Below are positions 12,439 through 24,000 of a stretch of DNA of 64,000 nucleotides, one piece after another (within the stretch, counting starts at the first letter, position 1; each line of letters starts with the position of its first letter). This stretch comes from Pholis gunnellus (Eukaryota > Chordata > Actinopteri > Perciformes > Pholidae). A program made the position numbers and the translations under genes. Location of the stretch: contig OU342804.1 of NCBI GenBank assembly GCA_910591455.2, positions 4,143,202 to 4,207,201 on the forward strand, in the 5' to 3' direction. The notes beneath the pieces were generated by a model. It did no database searches. It was not told where the DNA came from and was given only the letters and a program-made list of their open reading frames with translations.

Positions 12439-13619
12439 GAAGAAAAAAAAAAGATTGGAGAAAAGAGAATCGAAAAGAAGTGAGGAAACAAGAAAAGGTG
12501 TGAGAGAGAAGGAACTATTTCAGTACGGCAGTGAGGAGATGCAAAACACTACAGATGGATAATTCATGTGTTCACCTTAATTCTCTTATTTTCACTCTGA
12601 ACCCGTTTTTTAAAGAGAGGAGAGGATGTGGGTGGGAAATATGAAATGTGAACTCCAACACAAAAGGGGAAAGGAGAGGAGGGGAGAGGAGAAATTTGAA
12701 ACTATTTGATAAACATCAGGTATAAATGAATCAGTCTCTATGCAGGTGGATTTGAGGTTTTCTGTCAGAAAGGAAAAAAGTGGTTCAGATAGGTAACATG
12801 GTCTCTCAGCCTATGAATCTCAACACAAGGGCCCTCCGCCTTGTGTTCTCTCCCCACTGCTGTGCTAACACCAAAGATTTTGTATCTCATTGTGAATCTC
12901 TGCAGATTTGTAAAGATGCAGATGACACAACAGCATGATAAGGAACGGTGAAGAGTCAGCCTCCAGGGCTGAGGTGGGACCTCAGTGGAGCTGTACAGAA
13001 AGAGCAATCAGATTTTAAATGTCGCCAAGAACAAATAATTAATCGACTCAGGGAGGGGTGATGGGGCTCAATGACGGAGGTATGTGACATCTCCTGTTTC
13101 CAGTTGAGCCTCGCCCAGTTAGAACAGTTAGAACACAAATATAGAAAACGGTTTGGGGTTTGAAAATGAAAATGTTTTTGCAGGATAATCGGTCACAGCG
13201 AGAAGCTGATATCATCTCCTGTACCTCTGTATTTACATGTTGACTCAACATGTTTGTCCTTGTTAAACACAAGCTAAAGAGACACACTGTAACTAACACT
13301 GCATGACAAGAACTGTTTGTTAATGAATGGGTATTTATACATTCATATTGTTTCATGACTACTGGTTTATTCATTATTAAAAGTCTCCCATAGCAGTGCT
13401 ATGGAGCTGTTACTGTGAATGTCTGTTGCACAGGTGACACGATGTACAGTCCTGCTCATGGTTTCACATCGTTCACCTGACGGACAGCTGAAACACACCG
13501 ATGCGTCAAAGACAGAGAAGAGTGCTATTCGCTTTGCAAATGGTTTATAAGGAAATGCATTCAACACACAATGAGTTTTAGCGAGTTACACTGAAACTTT
13601 TGTATATTTACAATAAAAC

Positions 13620-14400
13620 TCCACAGAGTAGGGTTAGAGGAGTAGTTTGGGTTGTATGAGGTATTCTCCATAGTCAGCGTATTACCGACAGTAGATGGAG
13701 TTTGGAGAAACAGACAGATGTACCTTCACAGGAGCAAAGCGATGTACTGCTGTGGATGGAAACGCTACATTTAGAATATGCTCAATATATTTGGAGGACG
13801 CAATTAACCCGAGCTATTTTGGAGCACTCATTTGCATTATCTTTGGAGAGAACATTCACACACAGACAGTTTGCTTCTGGTCTGAACCCGGTCCCTTTCC
13901 TCTCAGCCCAATGCCTGAACTGCAGCACAGAGCGGTCTGCACAGCAGTCTACAGGGCAGGCACATTCAAGTCTCATGACTTTATTCTCATTCAATTACAA
14001 CTTGAAGTAGTAATATTAAGAGAATAAAGGTAATAGTTTGTATTGATTGAATATAGAATGTCTGACAACCTTACTGCATTATATGCCATTATACTTTCAC
14101 TTGTGGCCTGAATTTTGTGTTTTTCTTTATGTTCAGACCTTTTCCACCATAAATTGATGCAGAAACATTTCCCAGAATGCAGGACCACCAATGTCTAAAA
14201 TGCATTGTGCTGCACATCGCTTTGCTCCTGTGATGGTTTCTCTTTATTGGGGCTGTGCCGACAGCCGTCTCCTGTAGTAATATACCGACTGTGGATAAGT
14301 AGCTCATACATCCACACCGCAGAGAATCCAAACTATCCCTCTCAGATGGTGCTGAGGACACTAGTCTTGTTTTCATTCAATTGTCAAAGTTTCATCAAAT
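13620..14400. repeat. Probable fish interspersed repeat
   Basis: The segments GAGGTATTCTCCATAGTCAG, ACAGTAGATGGAGTTTGG, GCGATGTACTGCTGTGGATG and, later, ACCGACTGTGGATAAGTAGC resemble a repeat I have met in several fish genomes. I cannot name the family or fix its ends. No intact coding frame. Confidence 0.35.
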
Positions 14401-15876
14401 GTTGTCGTTTCCACAATGTCATACTTCAGAATGTTCATAAAAATAAGTGAATGGGAACACGGCTACTGTTATGACGTCAAAGGTTTCACACAAACAGTTC
14501 ACCTGGTTATGTTAAGTTATGTTTATAAGTCATGTTCATCCTATATTTCATCACTCGGCATTCATTAAATGCTTATGAGGATATTCATCTTTTTTCTTTT
14601 ACACAAAAGAGCCTTAAATGTTTTTGAAAGGATGACAAATAAAATAAATATAAATCAAAATGTTTAATTGAGACTATTCCAAAATACAGAACATGCAACA
14701 AGAAATATAAATCAAATTACCATCAACAGCAACATTTCTAAATGCCTACACGGATTCTTATTTGACCAGTTAGGTGTAGACAGGATGTACTCACTGTCCT
14801 CATGTTCTTTTATTCAAAATATAAAATGAAGTTCCCAAATCTTCCACATTTTATTGAGTTTTCACGTTTGTCTTTCAGGCTGATTTGGCCTCGCCCCCTT
14901 ATTTACTGCTGGTAACCCGTCACCCTTTCCTTTTCAGCAGCAAGTTATTACAGCGGTCGATTTAACCATCAAAAGTATTTCTCCTAAACAATCCCATACA
15001 ACTAAACTGCATTTTCAACGACATTTGAAGGGATTTTGTTTTTGATGCGTCACAAATGATTCTGCATAAGGAGGAGGTCAGGGTCGGACAAACACAGGAC
15101 TTTCACCCAGGAGGCCGCTGTCTGTGTCCTTTGTGAAACCAAAAGTCAGCATTGACTTATTTTAGTTTACGTCTGTAACTTCAATAACACCACATACTAG
15201 CTATTTCATGCCAAACCATGATGTTTTACTACATTAATCAAGTCCTTTTGTTGTCTTTTAATTTACATTAACCGCATGTTTAAAGCTGAGACAGAAGTAG
15301 CTTCTTAACGTTAGCCGACGACTGTTGATGTAGCCTCCTGAAATGAAACCTGTCACTACAGCTAGCTAATTAAGCTAACGTTAGCTCCATGACAAAGTTG
15401 AAAACACCGTCTCCTGTTAACTTATTGAATGTTTCCAGTAGACTTCTTTTAAAAAGGAGAATCATAAAAGGGTCTTTTTTTTTAAAACATTGAATCCAAA
15501 TGTGTCCGGCCAATGAAATACTCCTCAGCTTTGGATGTAAATCTAGCTTACCTCATTGTGTGGTATGCTAACACCAGAACATTAACCAACAGTTTAATCC
15601 ATGGTTCACTGTTGGATGTGGTAACACATTTCCAACCACACCCATGGGAGAAGTTGGGTGTGGGTCAGAGGTAAAGCAGGCTTTCAACTTTCAACCAGAG
15701 AAGTCTGCAAAACACTTTTGTTCAGTTAGTATTCATGAGGTTCAGGTTTGGTGACTCTGGACTGGACTAAAAACAGTAAAGTCAGCACATTTGATAGACA
15801 ACAGTTGTTGTTTTTTTTGTTTTTTTTTACATAAGATGAACTCTGCTGTCTGTATTATTCTGAGACAGTGATGTGC

Positions 15877-16863
15877 TCAGTTGTCCTCTCGCCCAGAGCT
15901 CTTCCTGTAGTTCATACGCTTAGCCTTCTTGAAGGGGATAAAGGCTGGGTTGGCCTCTTCCTTCTTCATCTTCTCCTTCTTCTCCTCCTCCTCCTCCTCC
16001 TCGTCCTCCTCCTCATATTTTTCTTTCTGCACCCGTTTCTTCTCCTCTGGCAGACCCACGGCTCCCTTCGTATCTTTTTCTTCATCTCTTTCGTCAGCTT
16101 TCTCGACACTCTGGTCTGTTCTCCTTCCTCCAGCCATCTCTTTCTCCCTGCCCTCCTCATCCTCGACCTTCTCCTCCAGATGACTGAGGCGTGTCGCCTT
16201 CTCTTTGCCTCCAACCGCTGACGGCTGATCAGCAGGTTGCTCCTTTGGCAGCGCGCTGGGTCTGGAGAAGACCACCTTCTGTTGGATGTTACAGGAGGTA
16301 TCGCTCTTGCTCTCCTGAGGCTCCTTCCTCTGCTGCAGACTGGACAGGAATTGGTGAGCCGCCCTCCTGTTGTCCCGATCGCTAGTCTCTTCCACATCTT
16401 CTAGATTGTAGTGGGTCCATCGCTCAGGGTGCACCAGGAAGTCCGGGACTCCTTTCTTCTTTGCCGGTGTGGGGCAGCTGGACGTAGGCTGGCTCATCTT
16501 CCTCCTGGAACGTGGAGGCAGAGGCCGAGCAAACACTCCATCTGTGACGTGATCCTGGGGCAGAGAGGAGGAGGCCAGCCGGGCGACACTGTCCAGGCAT
16601 TCAAAGATGCTGTGGCTGCGGTTTGAGAAAGCTGAGCCCCCTCCTCTCAGACTGAATGGAGTCTGAGCTTTGTGTCCAGCAGCTGGAACAGAAATCTCAA
16701 CCTCGTCGTCGTCGTCGTCGTCGTCGTCATCGTCCAGCTCTGGGTCAAAGGGAGCACTGCTGGGTAGTTCTTCGGGCTCAGACTCATCACTGGCCGATAG
16801 CTCATCCACATCATCGCTGTTCAGCATCTCGCCGTGGTCCCCGCCATTTTTCTGATCACACAT
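15877..16863 (-). CDS. tssc4: TSSC4, U5 snRNP assembly factor (single coding exon)
   Basis: An uninterrupted 328-codon frame, ATG at 16863 and TGA at 15877-15879, close to the mammalian length of about 329. TSSC4 is a nuclear, largely disordered protein that binds U5 snRNP proteins and helps tri-snRNP assembly. Recognised by the core VPDFLVHPERWTHYNLEDV (residues about 139-157), the upstream motif SIFECLDSVARL (about 85-96) and the C-terminal basic end NPAFIPFKKAKRMNYRK. There are two low-complexity acidic runs: an Asp run at residues 44-53 encoded by a (GAC)n triplet repeat, and a Glu-rich block near residues 283-298. A 3' splice site (CTTTCACCAG) at 16906-16915 shows that the coding exon begins in the 5' UTR at 16905 and that at least one non-coding exon lies upstream. 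Divergent from shcbp1, 4.2 kb away. Confidence 0.93.
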   Translation of the reverse strand: MCDQKNGGDHGEMLNSDDVDELSASDESEPEELPSSAPFDPELDDDDDDDDDDEVEISVPAAGHKAQTPFSLRGGGSAFSNRSHSIFECLDSVARLASSSLPQDHVTDGVFARPLPPRSRRKMSQPTSSCPTPAKKKGVPDFLVHPERWTHYNLEDVEETSDRDNRRAAHQFLSSLQQRKEPQESKSDTSCNIQQKVVFSRPSALPKEQPADQPSAVGGKEKATRLSHLEEKVEDEEGREKEMAGGRRTDQSVEKADERDEEKDTKGAVGLPEEKKRVQKEKYEEEDEEEEEEEKKEKMKKEEANPAFIPFKKAKRMNYRKSSGREDN

Positions 16864-17008
16864 TTTAACAACAAGAAGACTCAGCAGCTCGCCTAAATCA
16901 AAAACCTGGTGAAAGAGAGGAAGAGGTCAAACCTGTGGCCTTCATCACACAGCACAAGGGTGAGAGTAAATTCTCTTAGTTGTAAGTGAAAAAATAAGCT
17001 TTTATTTC

Positions 17009-17032
17009 TGTGTGTGTGTGTGTGTGTGTGTG
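17009..17032. repeat. (TG)12 microsatellite
   Basis: A perfect TG run in the tssc4 upstream region, about 105 bp beyond the 3' splice site of its coding exon. Confidence 0.9.
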
Positions 17033-19312
17033 CACGGCCTAGTTAGTAGTTGTTACAATACCCTCCAATTTTGAATCAATGGGTTTTGGGGGCTTGCTTT
17101 GCTTAAGCAACACACCTGTGAGTATTGCAGCTTGTGATAGGCTGCATTAATGTGCAGTTGATACTGAAACAGGAAGCTATTCCTATTTAACTCTGCACAC
17201 ATTCGATGCTACGCTTCTGGTTTCTTTAACCAACGACTGGTGATAGTTTTGATCTCAGTGTACAAAACACGACGGTCATCATAAACAACATATACTGTAA
17301 AAAGACAATTCAAAAATATAAAGAAGTCCCCTCTAACAAATCAAGCTTCTATGGCCGGCGATCCGAACGACCGGCAGTGTATATGATCAAAAGCGACCAA
17401 TATCAGAAGCCCCCATTCACAACAATTTAAATACATTTTAAGAATAGATGTATGTTATGATAATGAGATTTTAAAGATGGGTACCTCTCAGGCTGGGTCC
17501 TGAAACTCTGAAGAGAATGTGTGCATACTATGTTTGTGCTCCTGTTGTAGCGTCCATGTTGTCTCTGTTGGTCTGCAGACTCACTGGCTCGTTATGAAAC
17601 TGAGGAAGCCAACTCACCACACAATCTGTGATTCAAAGCAAGAACATGAAATCATTTCAACAAATGATACACTGAAGAGATCTGAAGACGAGTTCCAGCT
17701 GAAATACACAGATTTTAAGTGACAGGTCTCAACGTTCACACTCGCACTTTGAGCTAACGGGGACGCGTAAGACAAGTAAAGACACCAACACTGTGCACAA
17801 GTAGGGACATCCCAATCAAGACTTGTTGTTGTTCTTTGGCCGAGTGCAGACACACAAATAGTTGGGTCAAAAGTTGAAAACATATTAGTTGTGTTTTGCC
17901 AATTCGGGTGTGAGAGCAGAGTCACTCAGCTCTGCACGAGTACACTGAGCTAGAGGAAGGGTCCGCTTTATTACAGCTGATACAACAATCCAAATATCAA
18001 AATATTCTACATTGTTTAACGTGGACTACGTCACATGTATTGTATCTTTATAACTCAACATTAAGTGCAATATCATGGACATGTTGGATGACCCGTGTAC
18101 TCCCGACACATACCGAGACCTCAGAGTTGATATTGAAAATATGAATTCACCTCGACTGATCCTTCCCATTCGCTTTCTGTGACCCTGTACACACACGCGG
18201 GAGGTTTTAATTGCTTCGGTAAAATCTATGGAACGTGGAAATGATGGGTGCAATATCCCACGCGACAACATTATCATATCAAAAATGAATCTGTGAAACA
18301 GACGCCCGTCTGTGGAGCGGCGTGTTTCATTCTCATTAGCTGATAATCGGACAACGATTCGTTAGCATGCTAATGCTAACTGCTGTGATGATGTGCGTGG
18401 TTTTAAAGAGAAGTGCGTCGTGTGAGTTCGTCCGTACCTCGTGGCAGACACGCTGCGTTTTCGTTTCACAGACCTAACCTTCATATTAACATACATCAGG
18501 GTTTACCTCATTATTGTTGTCACGACCACGCCAGTGTCTCGCCTATAGCCAGGACACGTTCTTCTTCTAGCGTTACGCTTCAGGTTTCACCCAGACCGCC
18601 ACTGCCTCCCAGCGGTTACAGGCTGTGGCTGCAACAATGATTGTGCGGGCAGCATGCAGCGCGATGCGCGTACGTTCTGATCTTAAAAACGAAAATACAC
18701 ATATACCACCGTTTATCCGTTTTTGTTGTCTGAATCCAAAAAATAAAATACCAGAGAACCAACGCCAACTAATGAGTCCATTTTGTTTTATGTAAATTCC
18801 TCTTTTGTTTTTTATTTTGAAGAGAGACGTAAAGAAAGACAGGTGCCCCGGAAGTTAGAATATTTCAAAATAAAAGTCAAGGCAATGTAATGACCGTATG
18901 AAAGAAATTCGTATTTACATTCCATGATGCTAGCACATACCAGAAGAAAAAGTAAATGAATGAATATAAATAAATAAATCAGTGTCTTTGTTAATTATCT
19001 ATGTTATTGTTATTGTAATGCAGTTTATTTCATCTGATGTTTGATGGTTAATTTGCAACCTAGTAGTCTATTTACTTGTTATTTTTTTATGTAATTTAAG
19101 AACCAAACATACCTACATGAAAGAGTGAGCATGTGTTGATCATGAGGCAATAAATAATAACAACTGAAAAATGAAGAGACATTTGGTTTATTCTTATTAA
19201 ACAGCCTTCAGTGGACCTTGCCTCAGTTAACACCCAGTCATAGCACCACCTGTGCTTCCCATGTTTACCTTCATTACTATATCATCACTGTCATCATCAT
19301 CAACCTCTAACC

Positions 19313-19450
19313 CAGTGGTTCTCAACCTTTTTTCAGTGATGTACCCCCTGTGAAATGTGTTTTCAGCTAAGTGCCCCCTAACCAGCGAAAAGCATTTTTG
19401 GTTGAAAAAACATCATCAGTGTCTGATTTATTAAACTGTCAACACTGAAG
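19313..19450 (+). mobile_element. hAT-like element fragment (one terminus)
   Basis: CAGTGGTTCTCAACCTTTTTTC at 19313 matches the terminal inverted repeat style of hAT/Charlie elements (CAGNGGTTCTCAA). The following ATGTACCCCCTGTGAAATG and GTGCCCCCTAACCAG are also typical of such elements. The opposite terminus and target duplication were not found, so this is a fragment. Confidence 0.5.
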
Positions 19451-20787
19451 ATTGACCATACGAGCTATTGTATAAGACTGAAACATGGAGAGCAGAGCTA
19501 CTCTCATATTTCTAAGATGTCTCACATGGTTTTATAAATGATTGTTGTTTAGCACTGTTAACTGTTTTTATCCGTATGTCTATCTCTGTGCATGTACATT
19601 TAGATAAGTCATATTTATTGTATGTGTACACACTTAGCGCTGATTCTGATTATATAATCAACAATATATTAATTGGGGTAGTTTGCTATTCCTGTAAAAC
19701 TGAGCAGCGGGGCCATTGGGTTCCCCAGGTTACATGGCGGTCACTAACACATTTACATCAGCAGGTCACGGCCTCCCTTAGCTAAGAGCAGTAGCTCACA
19801 TTTACTTCTGTATGATCCAGTGACATCTGCACACGTCTAGATTAGCAAAGAAAGACAATCTTTAGTATTTTCTAAATTCTGTATGTCGAGCACAAGTTAA
19901 ACACTCCCCTAAAAGCAGAAACCTTCAGAATCAGTTGTTGCATGGCATTGTGATTACATTCCTGTATTTGACTTGTATTGCTGCATCTCAATTCTTCTGA
20001 TTCTTCCGTCTGCAGTTTATCTGCTCACATGATTTCAATCATCACAGTGTTGGCTTACAAGAGCTGTTCCTAAACACAGCACTCTTCTGTCCAAACATGA
20101 TTGCCATCGGTGAAGTTTTGTGGTCGGAGAGAGGACTGAATCCATCCTCAGTTTGAGTAGATTTCATTTTCTTTAATAAACTGTCACACGTCACAAAGAC
20201 TATCAGCAGTAGATGTTACAGGCCCAGCCTTTCCCATAATAGATACAAATGAAATTCATGCCAGACTGTGAAGACATGCACATAGAAGAAGAACTAAGAA
20301 GAGATTACTAGAATCAGGTGACTTGTAAAGCTTCGAATGACTATTCATACCACTGTTAATACTGTTGTCTCTTGTGCAACAATACCGCTAACTGTTCATT
20401 TCACATTCTATATTTGACTTATTTACAAGTAGATGGTGATGCGAGAGAAAATCATCAGTGCTGACAATGTCTTCTTATAACATCAATCAGACATTTGAGT
20501 CTTTAAAAAGTTGTGGCAGATTATTGACAGCTTTGTCCAGCAGTACACTCACATCTGGGCACTGCAGAGTAAACTCCCTCTCTGCAGCTTCCTGGTCCTG
20601 TGCACTGTGGAAGCGGTTCATGTTGTGTTTGTTGGAGAAAAAAAAATTCTAATTTACTGATACACGTTTGACTATTTTGTGCTGCTACAAATTCCACTGG
20701 TGCATGTGCTCAGTTGTTTTGCTCCAATAATACCGTCATAGTTTGGTCCTCTACGGACAGGACAACCCAAAGGCCTCAAAAAGCATC

Positions 20788-20915
20788 CTGCGCATGCGGA
20801 CGGCTCCCTCTTCCAATGGGCTCACAGGCGTTCAGACGTCAGATAGGGGGCGGGACTTCCTGCAGTTCTGTTCTCGATTGGCTGCGGCCCTTCAGACCGG
20901 GAATATTTTGAAAGT
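20788..20915 (+). promoter_or_regulatory. shcbp1 promoter: NRF1, CCAAT boxes, GC box, CHR-like site
   Basis: Upstream of the shcbp1 start are, in order, an NRF1-type palindrome GCGCATGCGG (about 20790-20799), CCAAT at 20813-20817, a GC box GGGGGCGGGAC (about 20846-20856), an inverted CCAAT (ATTGG) at 20877-20881, and TTTGAA at 20907-20912. CCAAT boxes placed about 26-30 bp from a TTTGAA cell-cycle homology region are characteristic of G2/M genes bound by NF-Y and DREAM/MMB. SHCBP1 is known as a proliferation gene, so the layout makes sense. Binding is inferred. Confidence 0.6.
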
Positions 20916-21055
20916 ATGGGCGTGTGCAGCCCGTGATTCAGTTATGTTTGGGTGTTCGTCAAACTGACACAACTTCGTAACGCCACTTGCAGTTAGCACA
21001 TTCACATTGACCGACTTACGTGGCGAACATATTAAGTAGTTCTTCTCAAATCTCC

Positions 21056-24000
21056 ATGGAGCAAGAAGCACGGGAAAACCCGTCTGCTGGGACGAGGAAC
21101 GCCGGGGACGAGATGTCGGACATCGTGGAGGTTGATTTTGAGTCCTACGTCAACGTTGAACTCGACATGGAAGAGAACAATCATATTTCTGAAGTGGGAC
21201 ACAATGTATCCAGTTCAACCCACGGTCCGTAATGTGTTTTGTCTTGTTCATGGATAAATACTTCTAATGCCAGCGGCTTTGCTTCGCTAACGTGGTTAGC
21301 TTGAGACATTTTCAGGTTCACGTTAACTGATATTGCCTCATGTTTAGCTTCTAGTGTTAGTTTGCTGGTCGGTGCGCGTTTAAACACTCGTTTAGACTAT
21401 GTTATCTGTATTAACGTGACAGTAGCTGTCGTAGTAGTTTAATTTCGTATATTTTCTACCTCTAATCAGTGGTAGCAAACGCTGTTCAGTACTGGCTAAC
21501 GTTAGTGTAAACTAGTAATGTAACTAACGTTAAATGAAACTACGTATTTCCTCCAGTTCTACCATTTGTTCGACATGATCCACAGATGTCCTAATGGCTG
21601 CATTACACCAACATGGAATCAGCTGACGATGGTTTCATTTGGCTAACGTCATCCTGACAAAGTGAGGGTGATAAAAGCGTTAGTATTATTAAAATGACAT
21701 CTAGTGGCACTCGTCTGGCATCTATAGTGGCACTCATCCGGCAATATTTTCAATTGTAATGTTATACCCACCACTTGCAGGCCCCATGTCTCTCAGCTCA
21801 GCCACCCGTTCCACAGGCAGAGACTGGCCTCTGGAGGTGTGTGCTGTGCACTGCAATAAATCACATCTATCTATCTATCTATCTAGGACAGTCAACTATA
21901 CAGCAGGTCACTGTGGCATTACAGATTAGCATAACTTCCGTTATGCTAAACGTTAGCTTTGTCAGTTGGTTCAGTTAGCGAGACAACAGTTACAGCTAAC
22001 AGTTAGTGGGTGTGAATATTTAGTAACTTCTCTCTATGTAAGAAGTAGTTTGTAAGTGAAACCAGTTTTACTTTAGTAAATGTAAAACTCCACCGAGAGG
22101 ACACTTGCAGTATGTATGAAGAGCTGCTGTTTAGACTCTCCAAAAATGGAGAAAAGAACTCCAATTCTCTACTTATTGTAATGCATACGTTCATCCCAAC
22201 AGCTCTGCTTCAGAATGAAGATGAGAGTGCTGATGATGATGATGACGACGACAGTGGCACAGACCATTTTAACACGGAAAAGTCCGGGACTCAGCTGCAG
22301 AGATGTGAGCGCCCGGGAGGAGTGACTTCAAGTCTCCCAGACACCTTCCAGACCAGCCACCTGCTGTTCTATGAGCGGTTCAAAGCGTACCAGGACTACA
22401 TGCTCGGTAACCACAGACATTCAGACGCGTAGACAAAGTCCTAATGATCATTCTGAGTCTTTCCGTTCCTGATCTCAGTCCCTGTGTATTTGTACGTATT
22501 TGTGTGTAGGAGACTGTAAGCCGTCCGAGGTAAAGGCCTTCACAGCAGACTACCTGGAGAAGGTGGTGGAGCCCTGTGATTGGTTGGCTTTGTGGTCTAT
22601 TGGTGTCTTTGATGTCCTGGTGGAGGTGAGACCAACTTTCAGACATATTTCTGTAACTTTACCTTTTTATTTTCACTCCACTTGACCCTTCTATCTATCG
22701 TCACAGCAGAGACTATTTGCCTGTTTCTGAGGGTGTACCGGTGCTCGATATTTTGTGACTAAAATGTATATCAAGTTGATTAAATGATGCCACCCAGATG
22801 ATGTAGGCAACAGGGCACAATAGGCCTACTCTCAGATTTCTTGACTGACCTGTAGTGATTCAGTTTATTCCAGAAAATGGAGGATGTGCTCCATGAAACT
22901 TTGTCAGTTGTTTGGCATTATTTTGGATAAACTATGTTACACAAAATAGTAACTGATAGAAGCATGCACTGATTTGCCTTTTTTTCAGCATTGTAGAAAT
23001 ATGCTCAATATTCAGATTGAAGACTTGAAAGTGGTTATAAATTCTTGACATCAGGCCATTGATTTGACACATGCAAGAAGTCACAGTTGAGCAGATGCCA
23101 AAATAAATCTGGAGGAAAAACAAGTTTGGTTGAACTTGTTTACAGTGAACAGCTGTTCATGATTTCAAATGTCAGTGCTGAAGAGCTTCTCCTGATTTCA
23201 GGTGTACGATCTGGACCTGAAGGATCTGAAGGCGTGTGTGAGGCTGGTGCTGCCTCTGCAGTGTGACACCAGAGGCTGTGAGCTCACCGAGGAGGCCATT
23301 GTGACTCTGCTGGAAGCCAATCAGCACCGACTCCCTCTGCAGGAGCTCCTGGTGGTCTACGAGCAGTCTGGGGACTTTGATCTGACCGCCCTCGCCCTCG
23401 AGCACCTCAGGTGGGACTCCTGAGTTGATCCTGTTCCTGGAGTTCACTTGTTGTGTGTCCACATTTTTGTAACAGTTCGATTAAGACTACTGGCCCATTG
23501 TCCTCTTCCTCACTTTCCTATTCAATCTGCAGGTTTTTCTACACGCATATCTGGAGGCAGTGGGAAGAGGAAGATGAAGACGATGACTTTGACTACTTTG
23601 TTCGTTGTGTGGAGCCTCGTCTCAGGCTGTGAGTACACTTTGGGTTTGAGTGATGTAGTATTTAAGAGTTGTTTCATTCCCATGAATCCTGCTTGAAAAT
23701 ATGTCTTCCTCTCAGCTATTACGACATCTTAGAAGACCGAGTCCCATTAGGCCTGGTGGCAGAGTACAAGTCCTTACTGGAAAACTGCTCCCAGTGCTTC
23801 CAGAAGTTCTCTGTTCTGTGCAGAGGCCTCAGAACCGACTCTGACACGGAGCTGGACAACGTGTCCATGGTGGAGAGCCTGAAGCTCTACGACCAGCTGG
23901 AGACGCTCAAACGCAAGCTGCACATCATCGAGAACCCCCTGTTGAGGTGAGAGATGAGTTGAGACCATCGCCACTAGTTCCTCTTTGTCTCTCTATCCGA

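Larger units (their letters stand above)
9490..15874. other. Spacer between ano9 and tssc4 without a recognisable gene
   Basis: No conserved coding exon was recognised on either strand; open frames here are short and lack splice-consistent partners. It holds a GTGGAAAGTAAC-type fish repeat (9697-9830), a 0.7 kb minisatellite (11714-12438) and a probable interspersed repeat (13620-14400). The stretch 10500-11120 has several short open frames but nothing I recognise. From about 14500 to 15870 it is A/T-rich, and its end must carry the tssc4 3' UTR. Confidence 0.6.
16906..20780. other. tssc4 5' intron/promoter and intergenic spacer
   Basis: No coding exon was recognised. It must contain the non-coding first exon(s) of tssc4; the CpG-richer stretch 18150-18680 is the likeliest start region, but no exact start could be set. 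A (GT)n run lies at 17009-17032. A hAT-like terminus lies at 19313. The rest shows nothing I can name. Confidence 0.5.

Noticed and set aside
11714..12562. Open frame of 282 codons, Arg/Lys/Gln-rich, and Ser/Leu/Cys-rich frames on the other strand
   Set aside because: It is the 10-bp minisatellite read through; the unit lacks stop triplets. No non-repeat coding sequence flanks it.
15868..16397. Leu/Ser-rich plus-strand frames and an Arg-rich minus-strand frame
   Set aside because: They are shadows of the tssc4 coding exon, produced by its acidic and basic low-complexity codons.
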